Source: Neisseria sp. MVDL19-042950 (GTDB taxonomy: Bacteria > Pseudomonadota > Gammaproteobacteria > Burkholderiales > Neisseriaceae). From it: a stretch of 64,000 bases of DNA. Positions within the stretch are counted from its first letter, which is position 1, and every line of letters starts with the position of its first letter. The translations under genes were made by a program, and so were the position numbers. The stretch is taken from assembly GCF_030504625.1 (NCBI RefSeq), contig NZ_JAUKWH010000001.1, forward strand, positions 1 to 64,000, given 5' to 3'. The notes below the pieces were generated by a model. The model saw nothing but the letters and a program-made list of their open reading frames with translations. It did not search any database and had not been told where the DNA came from. Below are positions 45,601 through 54,608 of this stretch, in pieces.

Positions 45601-46179
45601 ATGAACATCAGGCAGAAAGTCGGGCTGTTGTGTTTGTTTGTAATGTTAGGTGTAAGTGCCTGCGGCGGTAAAAATGAGCAAACGGCCGCTTCGGTTGATT
45701 TTTTGGCCGACGGGCAAGCGCTTCAAAATGCCGAAGATTCTTTGAAGGCATTGCCGCAGTTTGACGGGCAGGCGCTGAATGTGTTTCAAGATGTGCGCTT
45801 TTACGGCGGCGATTTGGCGCGTATCGAAATCAGCATCCAAGACCCCGCCAATTCCGATTATATAGACCGTTATGTTTATAAGGGCGGCAGATGGAGCGGG
45901 CCGCAACCGGTTCGGATTTCCGGCAACGGTAGAATGCAGGATAATGTAACGGCTTTGGAGCAAATCAAATTTGCCAAAGTAGCCGAGATGGTCGGAATCT
46001 GGAAACAAAAGGCGCGGGCGGTCGGCTCGGAGAAAACGGAACCGGATTTGTTTACTTTTGTTTTGTTTGTGCCCGACCAAAGTCGATACTGGCATTCGCC
46101 GGTTATAGAAACGCCGCGTGCGTCATATGACCTCAGTTTTCATCAGGACGGAACCGTGAAGGCGTTCGAACAACGCTGA
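45601..46179 (+). CDS. Hypothetical lipoprotein
   Basis: A 192-residue precursor with a lipoprotein signal ending in VSAC, Cys20 and a CGGKNEQ start of the mature chain. The remainder has alternating strands (YKGGRWSGPQPVRI, SYDLSFHQDG) and no family I recognise. Ribosome-binding site GGAGGATGGCATC supports this start over an upstream in-frame ATG at 45484. Probably periplasmic-facing, tethered to a membrane. Confidence 0.7.
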   Translation: MNIRQKVGLLCLFVMLGVSACGGKNEQTAASVDFLADGQALQNAEDSLKALPQFDGQALNVFQDVRFYGGDLARIEISIQDPANSDYIDRYVYKGGRWSGPQPVRISGNGRMQDNVTALEQIKFAKVAEMVGIWKQKARAVGSEKTEPDLFTFVLFVPDQSRYWHSPVIETPRASYDLSFHQDGTVKAFEQR

Positions 46180-46197
46180 CTTCCGAATCGAATCGTG

Positions 46198-46229
46198 AGG
46201 CCGTCTGAAAAGTTTTCAGACGGCCTTTT
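46198..46229 (+). terminator. DUS hairpin terminator after the lipoprotein gene
   Basis: AGGCCGTCTGAAAA and TTTTCAGACGGCCTTTT, one-base loop when fully paired, with a T run. Confidence 0.75.
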
Positions 46230-46244
46230 CAGCAGGAGATTGAT

Positions 46245-47240
46245 ATGAATTCCGACAAACGTATTTTTGTGCTTTATACCGGCGGCACCATCGGCATGTG
46301 CCGCAGCGAAGAAGGTTTGCGCCCCGATACTGCTTTGGTCGGCAAAGCCTTGCAGCCGTTTTCAGACGGCCTCGACTTTGATTGGCATGTGTGCGAGCCG
46401 TTAATCGATTCTTCCGCTGTTACGTTGGAAAACTGGCAAAGCTGGCTGTCGGTGCTGGCTGAAAAAATTCCCGAATACGACGGGGTAATCGTGTTGCACG
46501 GCACAGATACGTTGGCTTACACCGCCAATATTCTGGCACTTGCTTTGCAGGGATTGGATAAACCGGTGGTGCTTACCGGTTCGCAATGGCCGTTTGACGA
46601 GCCGGACAGCGATGCGCCGCTGAATCTGGCTACCGCCGTTGCCGCTTTGAACCTTGCCGGTTTGCGGGAAGTGGTTATTGCTTTTAACGGTAAAATTTAT
46701 CCCGCCGTTGGCAGTTGCAAGGTAAGTACCGAAGATGCGGCGGGTTTTGACAACCCCCATTTCGGTGCTTCGGGGTGCTGGTCGGCGGGGCAAGGGTGGA
46801 CGGCGCTGAACATCAGGCCGTCTGAAAAGACGGGCGGCGGGTTGCAGGTGCTGCCTTTGGATACGCAGGCCAAAGTGGTTTGTTATACGCTGGTGCCGGG
46901 CTTTTCCGCCCAAGCGGTTTCAGACGGCCTGAAAACGACGGATGCCGATGCGGCGGTTCTCCAAAGCTACGGACACGGCAATGCACCGGCGGATGAAGAG
47001 TTTATCCGCGCCGTGCAGCGTTTTACTGCCGACGGCGGTTTGTTGTTAAACATCAGCCAAGTGAAAAAGGGATGCGCCGCCGCCGTATATGCGCAAGGCA
47101 GTGCTTTGAGACGGGCGGGAGTGGTAAACGGCGGAAAAGCGAATCTTGAAACGGCTACGGCTTTGTTGACGCTGGCCGTAAGCGGAAAGTGGAATACGGT
47201 AAAGTTATATGAAAAATTGGTAAACCTGAGCTTGGCTTAG
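46245..47240 (+). CDS. ansA: Asparaginase, cytoplasmic type
   Basis: Hydrolyses asparagine to aspartate and ammonia. The 331-residue protein has the nucleophile region LYTGGTIGM and the second active-site motif VLHGTDTLAYTA. No signal peptide, so it resembles type I. Three DUS lie inside the coding sequence (near 46361, 46815 and 46917), encoding FSDGL, RPSEK and VSDGL. Ribosome-binding site AGGAGATTGAT. Confidence 0.88.
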   Translation: MNSDKRIFVLYTGGTIGMCRSEEGLRPDTALVGKALQPFSDGLDFDWHVCEPLIDSSAVTLENWQSWLSVLAEKIPEYDGVIVLHGTDTLAYTANILALALQGLDKPVVLTGSQWPFDEPDSDAPLNLATAVAALNLAGLREVVIAFNGKIYPAVGSCKVSTEDAAGFDNPHFGASGCWSAGQGWTALNIRPSEKTGGGLQVLPLDTQAKVVCYTLVPGFSAQAVSDGLKTTDADAAVLQSYGHGNAPADEEFIRAVQRFTADGGLLLNISQVKKGCAAAVYAQGSALRRAGVVNGGKANLETATALLTLAVSGKWNTVKLYEKLVNLSLA

Positions 47241-47297
47241 GAATTCATTACTTTTTTTATAGTCATATTATAACTTAACCCTCTTAACGGAGCGGTT

Positions 47298-47447
47298 ATG
47301 GTTTTGATTATTCAGTATGTTGCTGATGCCGGGAGTGGTCAAAACATTTATTTGAAACATCACGCCGCTTTTCTGTATGTTCCGTGCAGTTTAAAGCGGT
47401 GTTTTTTACTCATTAGTATCTATAATGTTTGTAAATTAGAAAAATGA
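47298..47447 (+). CDS. Possible small protein, 49 residues
   Basis: A frame starting MVLIIQYVADAGSG with GGAG six bases upstream and a hydrophobic second half (LLISIYNV). It ends 13 bases before the PycTM-like gene. Composition is not strongly protein-like; it could be leader sequence only. TATAAT occurs at about 47421, inside the frame, more likely a promoter of the next gene. Confidence 0.2.
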   Translation: MVLIIQYVADAGSGQNIYLKHHAAFLYVPCSLKRCFLLISIYNVCKLEK

Positions 47448-47460
47448 AGAAAGTACAAAA

Positions 47461-49353
47461 ATGACTTTAGATAATCAAAATAATAAACCTGAAGAACCTA
47501 ATGAATTGAAAGGTTTGCCGGGCAGTATTCCACAGATCGAGCAGGAAGGGCAGCAAAACGAGCAATTCGTTTATGATGCCGAATTCGACATCCAACCCGA
47601 TTCTTTTCGAGAGTTGGCTCCTTCCGAAGAGGCGGTAACAGAAGATGATATTGCCGAATCGGAAGATATACTGCTTGAAAACTCAGATTTGAGCGAAGAA
47701 GAGATTGCGGCGGCCAAAGCCGCAAGAAAGGCTGAAAAGGCGGCCAAGAAAGAAGCGCGGCGCAGGGAAAAAGCCTTGGCTTTTGCGGCGGAGCAAAGCG
47801 GCCCGCAGATCGGTACGGCCAAGGGTGTGGAAACGATGTTCCGCAACGCTTTCCGTACGGAGATGGAGTTGTTGGCATTGGCGGCGACCAAGGCCAACAT
47901 CATGATTTCGCTAAATGGTTTTATCGTGTCGGCATTGATGATTTCCGGCGCATTCATTTTTGCCTCTTCTCCCGAATTTTTGATTCCGGCGGGTATTTTT
48001 ATGTTTACTGCTGCCGCATCTATCGTTTTTGCGCTATTGTCGGCTTCGCCCGAACGAACCAGTAAGATGCGTGTGGCGTGGAAATGGTTTCAGGATGTAT
48101 TGAAACGCAAGGCTAAAATCAGTGATTTCAAAACGAGGGTGATACAGCCGCGCGTACATTATTTCGGTGAAACACCGAATATCTTGATTTACGAAGACCG
48201 TGTGAAAATTTCCAAAGAGCGTTATTGGCGGATGATGCAGGACATCATGGCAGACCGTGAACAAGTTTACCATAAGATGAGCGACGAGCTTTATTGGTTG
48301 GGTTTGATTGCCAATAAGCAGTTTAAATATCTGAACATGTCTTATGCAGCATTCCGCTGGGGGTTGTTGGCTTCCTTGGTGGCTTTTATCGGCGTGAAGA
48401 CCCTGCCTGCTGTGATACCGTCTATGCAGGCGAATAAGGAGGCCGCCGAATTGCGCAATGTCGGCATCAATACCTTCAAGGGAGTTTTTGAACCTTCCGC
48501 CGTGCAACAGCTTCCCGACGGCCGTTTGTTGGTTATGGAAGACGAATCGTCGCGTGCCGCCAGTATTTTAAGTTTCGGGCCCGACGGCACATTGGTTGAA
48601 GATGATGCCGCTGATACGCGCATTGTCCGCGGCTTCAAGCGCAAGTTGAGCGACTTGGAGGGACTGACGCGCGATAACGAGGGCTATATTTATGCCACGA
48701 CTTCACATTCACGTACCCGCGAAGGCTTGCGCCGTCCTGACCGCGAGCATTTACTGCGGTTTAAGATTCAAGGCAATGATGTGCGTGAATTGAGCTCTTT
48801 TGATACTCTGGTGGATACTTTAGAAAATTCAGAACAGCTGAAAGCCTTAATCAAAGGAAAAATCGGTACGTATTTGGACTTCAAGTCAACCAATATCGAA
48901 GGTTTGGCATTTGATCCGCGTACCAACCGTTTGCTGCTGGGCTTCCGTGATCCCGAATTCAACGAACACTCGATGATTCTCTACATCGATAATCCTAAAC
49001 AGATGTTCACGGAAAGAGCGCAACCCAATTTTGTCGATGTGGCTTTCATCGACATAAAAGGGGGCGGTATTCGTTCTCTGAATTATGATCCGGTGCTCAA
49101 AGCGTTTATTCTGACCAACGAAGTGAAAGACGAAGACGGTACGAAATTCTCGCAATTCTGGACATGGAGCGGCGACCCGAAAGACGAACCGAAACCGGTT
49201 GATCTGCCGAATCTGCGGCACATGACCAACGTGGAGGCCATTGATTCGGTTAAAGTCAACGGCCAGCCCCGCCTGATATTGATGAGTGATGAGGGAGATG
49301 CGAAAAAGAATCTTACTGCCAAATATATGATTGTCGATTACAACGATTTTTAA
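47461..49353 (+). CDS. PycTM-like (DUF5706) membrane protein fused to a propeller-like periplasmic domain
   Basis: A 630-residue protein. Residues 1-115 are acidic, then a Lys/Ala/Glu coiled-coil stretch. Residues 130-315 match the Pycsar effector transmembrane family: TKANIMISLNGFIVSALM, a second helix at 172-195, a cytoplasmic VKISKERYWRMMQDIMAD segment and a third helix at 297-313. Three helices would place the C-terminal half outside the inner membrane. Residues 335-630 (FEPSAVQQLPDGRLLVMEDE, IEGLAFDPRTNRLLLGFRDP) look like a phytase-esterase/SdiA-regulated beta-propeller and recur in the next gene. No nucleotide cyclase is nearby. The function is unknown; a membrane sensor is my inference. 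Confidence 0.7.
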   Translation: MTLDNQNNKPEEPNELKGLPGSIPQIEQEGQQNEQFVYDAEFDIQPDSFRELAPSEEAVTEDDIAESEDILLENSDLSEEEIAAAKAARKAEKAAKKEARRREKALAFAAEQSGPQIGTAKGVETMFRNAFRTEMELLALAATKANIMISLNGFIVSALMISGAFIFASSPEFLIPAGIFMFTAAASIVFALLSASPERTSKMRVAWKWFQDVLKRKAKISDFKTRVIQPRVHYFGETPNILIYEDRVKISKERYWRMMQDIMADREQVYHKMSDELYWLGLIANKQFKYLNMSYAAFRWGLLASLVAFIGVKTLPAVIPSMQANKEAAELRNVGINTFKGVFEPSAVQQLPDGRLLVMEDESSRAASILSFGPDGTLVEDDAADTRIVRGFKRKLSDLEGLTRDNEGYIYATTSHSRTREGLRRPDREHLLRFKIQGNDVRELSSFDTLVDTLENSEQLKALIKGKIGTYLDFKSTNIEGLAFDPRTNRLLLGFRDPEFNEHSMILYIDNPKQMFTERAQPNFVDVAFIDIKGGGIRSLNYDPVLKAFILTNEVKDEDGTKFSQFWTWSGDPKDEPKPVDLPNLRHMTNVEAIDSVKVNGQPRLILMSDEGDAKKNLTAKYMIVDYNDF

Positions 49354-49524
49354 TATTGCAGCATACCGGAGGCCGTCTGAAATCGGGAAGGTGGCAGTTG
49401 GGCCTCTATTCATAGCCGGATAACCGAAGGCCATAACGGGATTGCATCGTTTTGCCGCGATTTGCGGCAAGGTGTCAGATGGTGGTTTTCAGTTGGCCGG
49501 CTGTTTATTTTAGAAAGGAAGAGT

Positions 49525-50535
49525 ATGTTTATGTCCCGTAAAAAGTTATCCTTGGGGTTATCTGCGACAGCGTTGGTATTTTGCGGTGTTTGTGCCGGTC
49601 CTGTTTCTGCTGCCCCTGCGGGCAGCGTAAAGGGATCTGAATTCCACCATCTGAAAAGCATTTTCGAACCGTCGGCCGTGCAACAACTGGCAGACGGCCG
49701 TTTGCTGGTGATTGAAGATGAGCCCGACAGAGCGTTCAGCCTGTTGAAAATAGCATCCAACGGTACATTAACAGAAGATGATGCCGCCAACGCCGCTTTG
49801 ATGAAAAGCGTTAAAGGCAGATTAAGCGATTTGGAAGCACTGGCCGTCGATGCCGGCGGTTATGTTTATGCTTCCACTTCTTATAGCAAAACGAAAAAAG
49901 GGGACCGCCAACCTGAGCGCGAGCGTTTGGTGCGTTTCAAACTTGAGGGCAATACTGCCAAAGATATGCGCGATGCCCCCAATATCAAAGAGGCTTTGAA
50001 AAAAGCGCAAAATGTGCATAAAGCCGTTCAAGGGAAAATCGGCCGCAATGTCGATTTTGAAAACCTCGATATCGAGGCCATGGTTTACGACAATGCCGGC
50101 AAACGCCTGCTACTGGGGTTGCGCGAGCCGCTTGCCAACGGTATTTCGATGATTATTCCGATTAATAATCCCGCCGAGATGTTTGAGAAAAAAGCCGCTC
50201 CGGTGTTCGGCGAAACGGTTTTTCTGGATATCAAAGGCAGCGGTATCCGTTCGCTGGATTATGACCCCGTAGCCAAGGTTTACAGCATTACCAACGAGGT
50301 TCGCAATCCCGACGGCGGCAAAGATTACTCGCAGTTATGGTTTTGGAACGGCGATGCCAAATCGGCCGCCCGTCCCGTCAACCTGCCTGAAATCAAGAGT
50401 TTGAAAAATGCCGAAGCAGTGGGTTTTGCCAAATTCAACGGCAAGCAGCATTTGGTGGTGATGGCAGACGAAGGCAGTAAGAAAAAACAACGGCCTGCAC
50501 GTTATTTCATCATTGATGCGGCCAAATTGAAGTAA
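49525..50535 (+). CDS. Secreted propeller-like protein, paralogue of the preceding C-terminal domain
   Basis: A 336-residue protein with a signal peptide to about residue 28 (AGPVSA/AP). The mature chain aligns along its whole length with residues 335-630 of the upstream protein: FEPSAVQQLADGRLLVIEDE, RLSDLEALAVD, VFLDIKGSGIRSLDYDPV, QHLVVMADEG. It lacks the membrane region and should be free in the periplasm. Duplication followed by fusion or domain loss is implied. Ribosome-binding site AAAGGAAGAGT. Ligand or enzymatic activity unknown. Confidence 0.7.
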   Translation: MFMSRKKLSLGLSATALVFCGVCAGPVSAAPAGSVKGSEFHHLKSIFEPSAVQQLADGRLLVIEDEPDRAFSLLKIASNGTLTEDDAANAALMKSVKGRLSDLEALAVDAGGYVYASTSYSKTKKGDRQPERERLVRFKLEGNTAKDMRDAPNIKEALKKAQNVHKAVQGKIGRNVDFENLDIEAMVYDNAGKRLLLGLREPLANGISMIIPINNPAEMFEKKAAPVFGETVFLDIKGSGIRSLDYDPVAKVYSITNEVRNPDGGKDYSQLWFWNGDAKSAARPVNLPEIKSLKNAEAVGFAKFNGKQHLVVMADEGSKKKQRPARYFIIDAAKLK

Positions 50536-50559
50536 CGGCTGCCGGCCCGATTGAAGTAA

Positions 50560-50617
50560 AAGGCCGTCTGAAAACAAACGTTGCTTGTTGCAACAGGTTT
50601 ATTTTCAGACGGCCTTT
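50560..50617. terminator. DUS hairpin between convergent genes
   Basis: AAGGCCGTCTGAAAACAAAC... and ...ATTTTCAGACGGCCTTT with a long loop that itself can pair (GTTGCTTGTTGCAAC). Confidence 0.6.
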
Positions 50618-50634
50618 GGTATTTGAAACGGCTT

Positions 50635-50994
50635 TTATGAGGAACGTGTTTCCAACAGCCACTCTTGGGCGGAGGCGGCATCATCGAAATATTTCGGATG
50701 CTGTTGCGTAATCAGGCTGGAGAGGCGGGTGCCGAGTTTGATCCACATATCGTTCACCACAATCGCAATACGGCCGAAATCGTCTTCATGTTCGCGCATG
50801 AACTTCAATTGTTCCACCGCCATGTCGATCGTGAAGTCTTTCAACATCGACAAATCCAAAAGCATGTCGGGGCGGTGGATTTTTTGGGTGCACTCCAAAG
50901 CGGCGCGCTCGAATTCGTGGAAATCTTCCAGCGTAAACTCGTTGTATAAAGCTACATTCAAACCATAAGTTTGTTCTCGGATGGAAATCATCAT
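50635..50994 (-). CDS. SpoIIAA-like (STAS-fold) protein
   Basis: A 119-residue soluble protein of the SpoIIAA-like family: strand LNVALYNEFTLEDFHEF, then MLLDLSMLKDFT and IAIVVNDMWIKLG, as in lipid- or partner-binding STAS/SEC14-like proteins. It starts ten bases after the EamA transporter stop, with AGGAGCGC as ribosome-binding site, so the two form an operon. Its role is unknown. Confidence 0.7.
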   Translation of the reverse strand: MMISIREQTYGLNVALYNEFTLEDFHEFERAALECTQKIHRPDMLLDLSMLKDFTIDMAVEQLKFMREHEDDFGRIAIVVNDMWIKLGTRLSSLITQQHPKYFDDAASAQEWLLETRSS

Positions 50995-51004
50995 GCGCTC
51001 CTGT

Positions 51005-51901
51005 TTATCTGAATAATTTGAATTTACGCAACCGTAAGGGATTCATCCCGCTTAGGATGCCGCTTGCCACAATAATACCCATTCCCAGCACTTCCTGCCA
51101 GTTGATTTTGTCTCCTAAAAACCAAACGCCGGCCAGTGATGAAAATACCACGGTGAGATACGAAAGCGAGGCAACGGTAAACTTGTCGCCGACCTTGTAA
51201 GCACGAGTTAAACACAGTTGCGCAACCAAAGCCGACGTGCCGATGCCGAGCAGGTAGGGCAGGGTGTTTAAGGTAACGGGATGCCAGCCGCTAAGGGTGG
51301 CCCATCCTGCCGATAAAACCGTGCCGACCAGCGACAGATAAAACACCACACGCCAACCCGGTTCGCCGAGCAAAGAAAGCTCCCGAACTTTCAAATAAGC
51401 CCATGCCGCCAGCAAGCCTCCGCACAAACCGACCAATGCCGCCCATTCCTGCCCGCTTTGGAACGAAGGGTTCAACAGCACGACCACGCCGATGAAGCCG
51501 AGCACCAGCACCAGTTGCGTGTAGAACGAAATCCGTTCTTTCAGCACAACAAACGAAAGCACCGCCAGAAAAATCGACGAGGTATAGCCGAGCGTTACTC
51601 CGGTTGCCAGCGGCAGGTGCATGATGGCATAAAAAATACAAAACATTCCCAGCGTGCCCGATATGCTGCGGCTCAAATGCGCTTTCCAGTGCGGCGAAGC
51701 GAACGATTTGCCCTGCATTTTCGCCATAAAGCCTAAAAACAGTGCGGCGAAACTCATGCGCCAGAAAACCAGCTCGCCCGATCCCAGCCCGAATTGCAGG
51801 GAAGCGGATTTAACCCATAAGTTCATCAGCGTGAAGCTCAAGGCGGCAATAATCATCCAGCCGGAGCCGAGCATGTCTTTTTCGGTTTGATTTTGTTGCA
51901 T
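51005..51901 (-). CDS. EamA-family drug/metabolite transporter
   Basis: A 298-residue inner-membrane protein with ten hydrophobic helices in two EamA repeats (IIAALSFTLMNLWVKSASL, and GLCGGLLAAWAYLKVRELS). The repeat ends with the usual SSIFLAVLSFVVLKERI and VFSSLAGVWFLGDKI glutamate/aspartate motifs. Substrate cannot be told; exporters of metabolites are common. Confidence 0.85.
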   Translation of the reverse strand: MQQNQTEKDMLGSGWMIIAALSFTLMNLWVKSASLQFGLGSGELVFWRMSFAALFLGFMAKMQGKSFASPHWKAHLSRSISGTLGMFCIFYAIMHLPLATGVTLGYTSSIFLAVLSFVVLKERISFYTQLVLVLGFIGVVVLLNPSFQSGQEWAALVGLCGGLLAAWAYLKVRELSLLGEPGWRVVFYLSLVGTVLSAGWATLSGWHPVTLNTLPYLLGIGTSALVAQLCLTRAYKVGDKFTVASLSYLTVVFSSLAGVWFLGDKINWQEVLGMGIIVASGILSGMNPLRLRKFKLFR

Positions 51902-51965
51902 ATTTGAAAAAAGGAAAAGTGTATCGGAGGTAGTGATGCCGAATCGGATTTTGAAAAGGATGGGG

Positions 51966-51995
51966 AGGCCGTCTGAATACTTTTTCAGACGGCCT
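51966..51995. terminator. DUS hairpin between two transporter genes
   Basis: AGGCCGTCTGAA and TTCAGACGGCCT around six bases, just beyond the stop of the DMT gene. Confidence 0.6.
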
Positions 51996-52001
51996 CAAGC
52001 G

Positions 52002-52466
52002 TTATTGTTTAAACCATTTGTCGCCGAACATAAACAATGCCAAACCGATCAGCATCACCCCCATGCCGGCGAATTTCCACCAGTGTATGCTGCGCACGGG
52101 CATTTGAATCAGACCGTAGCCGTCGATAACCATACCCGCGGCAAGCTGGCCGATAATCAGTAAAAACACGACATTGGTGATGCCCATTTTGGGGGCGAGA
52201 AAAACAATGGTAAACACAAACACCGCGCCGAGTGCACCGCCGAGCCACCTCCACCACGGCTGTTGGCCTGCATGGGCGAACACATTGCCCCAGTCGGATT
52301 GGAACAGAGTTACGATCAGTAAACAGACGGTGCCGACGATAAAAGAAACCAATGAAGCCACCAGAGGTTGGTCGCCGATGCCGAAACTGAGGCGGCTGTT
52401 GATAGCGGTTTGTACCGACATGCCTGCACCTGCAACCAGAGCCAGCAGTAAATAGAAAATATTCAT
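52002..52466 (-). CDS. DMT-family transporter, YdcZ type
   Basis: A 154-residue, five-helix protein of the DUF606/YdcZ family of small multidrug-like transporters (GAGMSVQTAINSRL, APKMGITNVVFLLIIGQL). Such proteins act as homo- or heterodimers. No partner gene is adjacent. Ribosome-binding site AAAGGAATACC. Confidence 0.8.
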   Translation of the reverse strand: MNIFYLLLALVAGAGMSVQTAINSRLSFGIGDQPLVASLVSFIVGTVCLLIVTLFQSDWGNVFAHAGQQPWWRWLGGALGAVFVFTIVFLAPKMGITNVVFLLIIGQLAAGMVIDGYGLIQMPVRSIHWWKFAGMGVMLIGLALFMFGDKWFKQ

Positions 52467-52597
52467 GGTATTCCTTTCCGTTTTTCTAGGCCTGTTTCAC
52501 GATGCGGGCGTTTGGTGAAACCGCTATCCACAGTATATTTCCGTGCCGTGTGCCGCCGGTGTGCTCAGTTTTACAAATATCGGTTTGAATGGCAAAT

Positions 52598-52628
52598 AAG
52601 GCCGTCTGAAAAGTTTCAGACGGCCTTC
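52598..52628 (-). terminator. DUS hairpin terminator after cvrA
   Basis: AAGGCCGTCTGAAA and TTTCAGACGGCCTT around a short loop, directly past the cvrA stop. Confidence 0.7.
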
Positions 52629-52638
52629 GGGTATTCCT

Positions 52639-54378
52639 TTACACACTCTGCCCGGGACACTTCAAGCCCAGCCATTTCATCGAGCCGTCTTTGTCGGTTT
52701 CTTTTACCGTGAGCACGAAATCGCCGATATGGATACGGTCGCCTTCCACCGGAACATTGCCCATAAAACGGGCTTTAAACAGGCCGCGCAACGTTAGTTT
52801 GCGCTCTTCTTCCGAAAGCTGCAAGCCGTAAGCATCGGCCAGATCGCCGGCTATGCTGGAAGGATTGACCACGAATTCGCCGAAGAAATTATGGCTGAGG
52901 CGCACGGTGGTGCCGGTTTCGGCAAAACGTTTGGCCAGCGTATCCACTTGCTCGGGCGGCACGATATACCATGCGGTATCGCCGGCTTGAAGACGGGTAT
53001 CCAAGCTCAACTCTTCGCGTTTATGATTGCGGATAAGCGCGAAGCAGCGGGTGGAAAGCAGGCTCAAATCCTGTGGCACTTCGTCGGGGTGCATACCTTC
53101 GGCATCCGATTCCGCCATTACCTCATAAGCCAGAAGCGGCACCGATTCGTTTTCGGAAAGCCAGATTTCGCGGCTGTCTTTCGGTTCCGGTTTCGGCGGA
53201 ACGGCCACTTTCAGCAGGCGGGCGGCCACGGGAATGGTGGTTCCCTGAATCAGCAGCGACAAAATGACTACGGCAAACGCCACGTCAAACAACAAACGGG
53301 CGTTCGGCACACCCATCACCAAAGGCATCATCGCCAAAGTAATCGGCACCGCTCCGCGCAAGCCCACCCAACTGATGTAGGCCAGCTCGCGTTTGTTGTA
53401 GTGGAACTTCCATACGCTGCTCAATACCGCCAGCGGGCGGGCAACCAACATCAGAAAAGCGGCGATAACCAAAGCGTCTATGCCGTGTTCCAGCAATTGC
53501 GTGGGCGTTACCAGCAAACCCAGCACCACAAACATACTGGCTTGTGCCAGCCATGCCAAACCGTCCATCACGCGCAGCACATGTTCGGTGGCGTGGCTGC
53601 GTTGGTTGCCGATGAGGATGCCGGTAAGGTAAACGGCCAAAAAGCCGCTGCCGCCGATCAGGTTAGTAAAGGCAAACACCAACAGGCCGCCTGAAACGAT
53701 CATCAATGCATATAGCCCTTCGGCCAGATTCAGGCGCGCTACCAGACGTGCCAGAATTTTGCCGCCGATAAAGCCGATAACCAAGCCGAACCCCAATTGC
53801 TGTACCAGCATCCATAAAAACGAAAATACGCCGGCTTCTTCAGGGTTGATGGTCAGGGCGATTAAAGCGGTTACTAAAAAAATCGCCATCGGATCGTTGG
53901 CTCCCGATTCGATTTCGAGCGTTGCCTGCACCCGCTCGTTTAAGCGCACGCCACTGTGCCGCAGCAGGCTGAACACCGCACCCGCATCGGTGGAACCGAC
54001 AATCGCCGCCATCAATATTCCGAAACGCCAGTCCAAACCCATATAAAGCGTAGCGAATACGCCGAGTAAGCCCACGGTAGCAACCACTCCCCAGCTTGCC
54101 AATACCGAAGCAGGTTTGAGGGCAATGCGGAAGCTGTCGAGTTTGGTGCGCAAACCGCCGTCGAGCAGAATCACGGCCAGTGCAAGCTGGCCGATTAGTG
54201 TGGCGGTGAAGAAGTTATCAAAAGCAATCCCACCTATGCCTTCTTCGCCGGCAAGCATACCCACGCCGAGAAACATCAGCAGCAACGGCAGGCCGAGCCG
54301 TGCCGATAGAGTGGTTGAAATTACGCTGAGAAACAGCAGTAGTCCGCCCAATAAAAACAGGCTGTTGATACCGTCCAT
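52639..54378 (-). CDS. Potassium/proton antiporter, CvrA/NhaP2 type
   Basis: A 579-residue inner-membrane CPA1 antiporter, matching E. coli CvrA length. Twelve or more helices (GLPLLLMFLGVGMLAGEEG, VGSTDAGAVFSLLR, ESGANDPMAIFLV with the ion-binding Asp) are followed by a cytoplasmic RCK-C domain (about 400-490) and a CorC/HlyC transporter-associated domain at the end. It balances cation and pH. Start at ATG of MDGINS; the extension to 54414 is not supported by a ribosome-binding site. Confidence 0.88.
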   Translation of the reverse strand: MDGINSLFLLGGLLLFLSVISTTLSARLGLPLLLMFLGVGMLAGEEGIGGIAFDNFFTATLIGQLALAVILLDGGLRTKLDSFRIALKPASVLASWGVVATVGLLGVFATLYMGLDWRFGILMAAIVGSTDAGAVFSLLRHSGVRLNERVQATLEIESGANDPMAIFLVTALIALTINPEEAGVFSFLWMLVQQLGFGLVIGFIGGKILARLVARLNLAEGLYALMIVSGGLLVFAFTNLIGGSGFLAVYLTGILIGNQRSHATEHVLRVMDGLAWLAQASMFVVLGLLVTPTQLLEHGIDALVIAAFLMLVARPLAVLSSVWKFHYNKRELAYISWVGLRGAVPITLAMMPLVMGVPNARLLFDVAFAVVILSLLIQGTTIPVAARLLKVAVPPKPEPKDSREIWLSENESVPLLAYEVMAESDAEGMHPDEVPQDLSLLSTRCFALIRNHKREELSLDTRLQAGDTAWYIVPPEQVDTLAKRFAETGTTVRLSHNFFGEFVVNPSSIAGDLADAYGLQLSEEERKLTLRGLFKARFMGNVPVEGDRIHIGDFVLTVKETDKDGSMKWLGLKCPGQSV

Positions 54379-54608
54379 AATTTGCGTTGCGTATAGCGGG
54401 TAAAATTGCCGCATTCTAGCATAGAATCAATACCGGCTTGTTATGCCGTGCGGGTTGTGTATGCTTTCAGACGGCCTTTGTAAAGAGATGCTTTAACGCG
54501 GAGGCCGTCTGAAAATGCAAGAATGAAAAAACATGAATTATTCGGCTATAATGCGGGCTTGTTTAAATAAACAGACGCTTTTTTAGCGGCTTATCCATAG
54601 GAACACAT

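Noticed and set aside
47461-50535. Calling this locus a Pycsar defence system
   Set aside because: There is no uridylate or cytidylate cyclase next to it and the effector module is fused to an extracytoplasmic domain.
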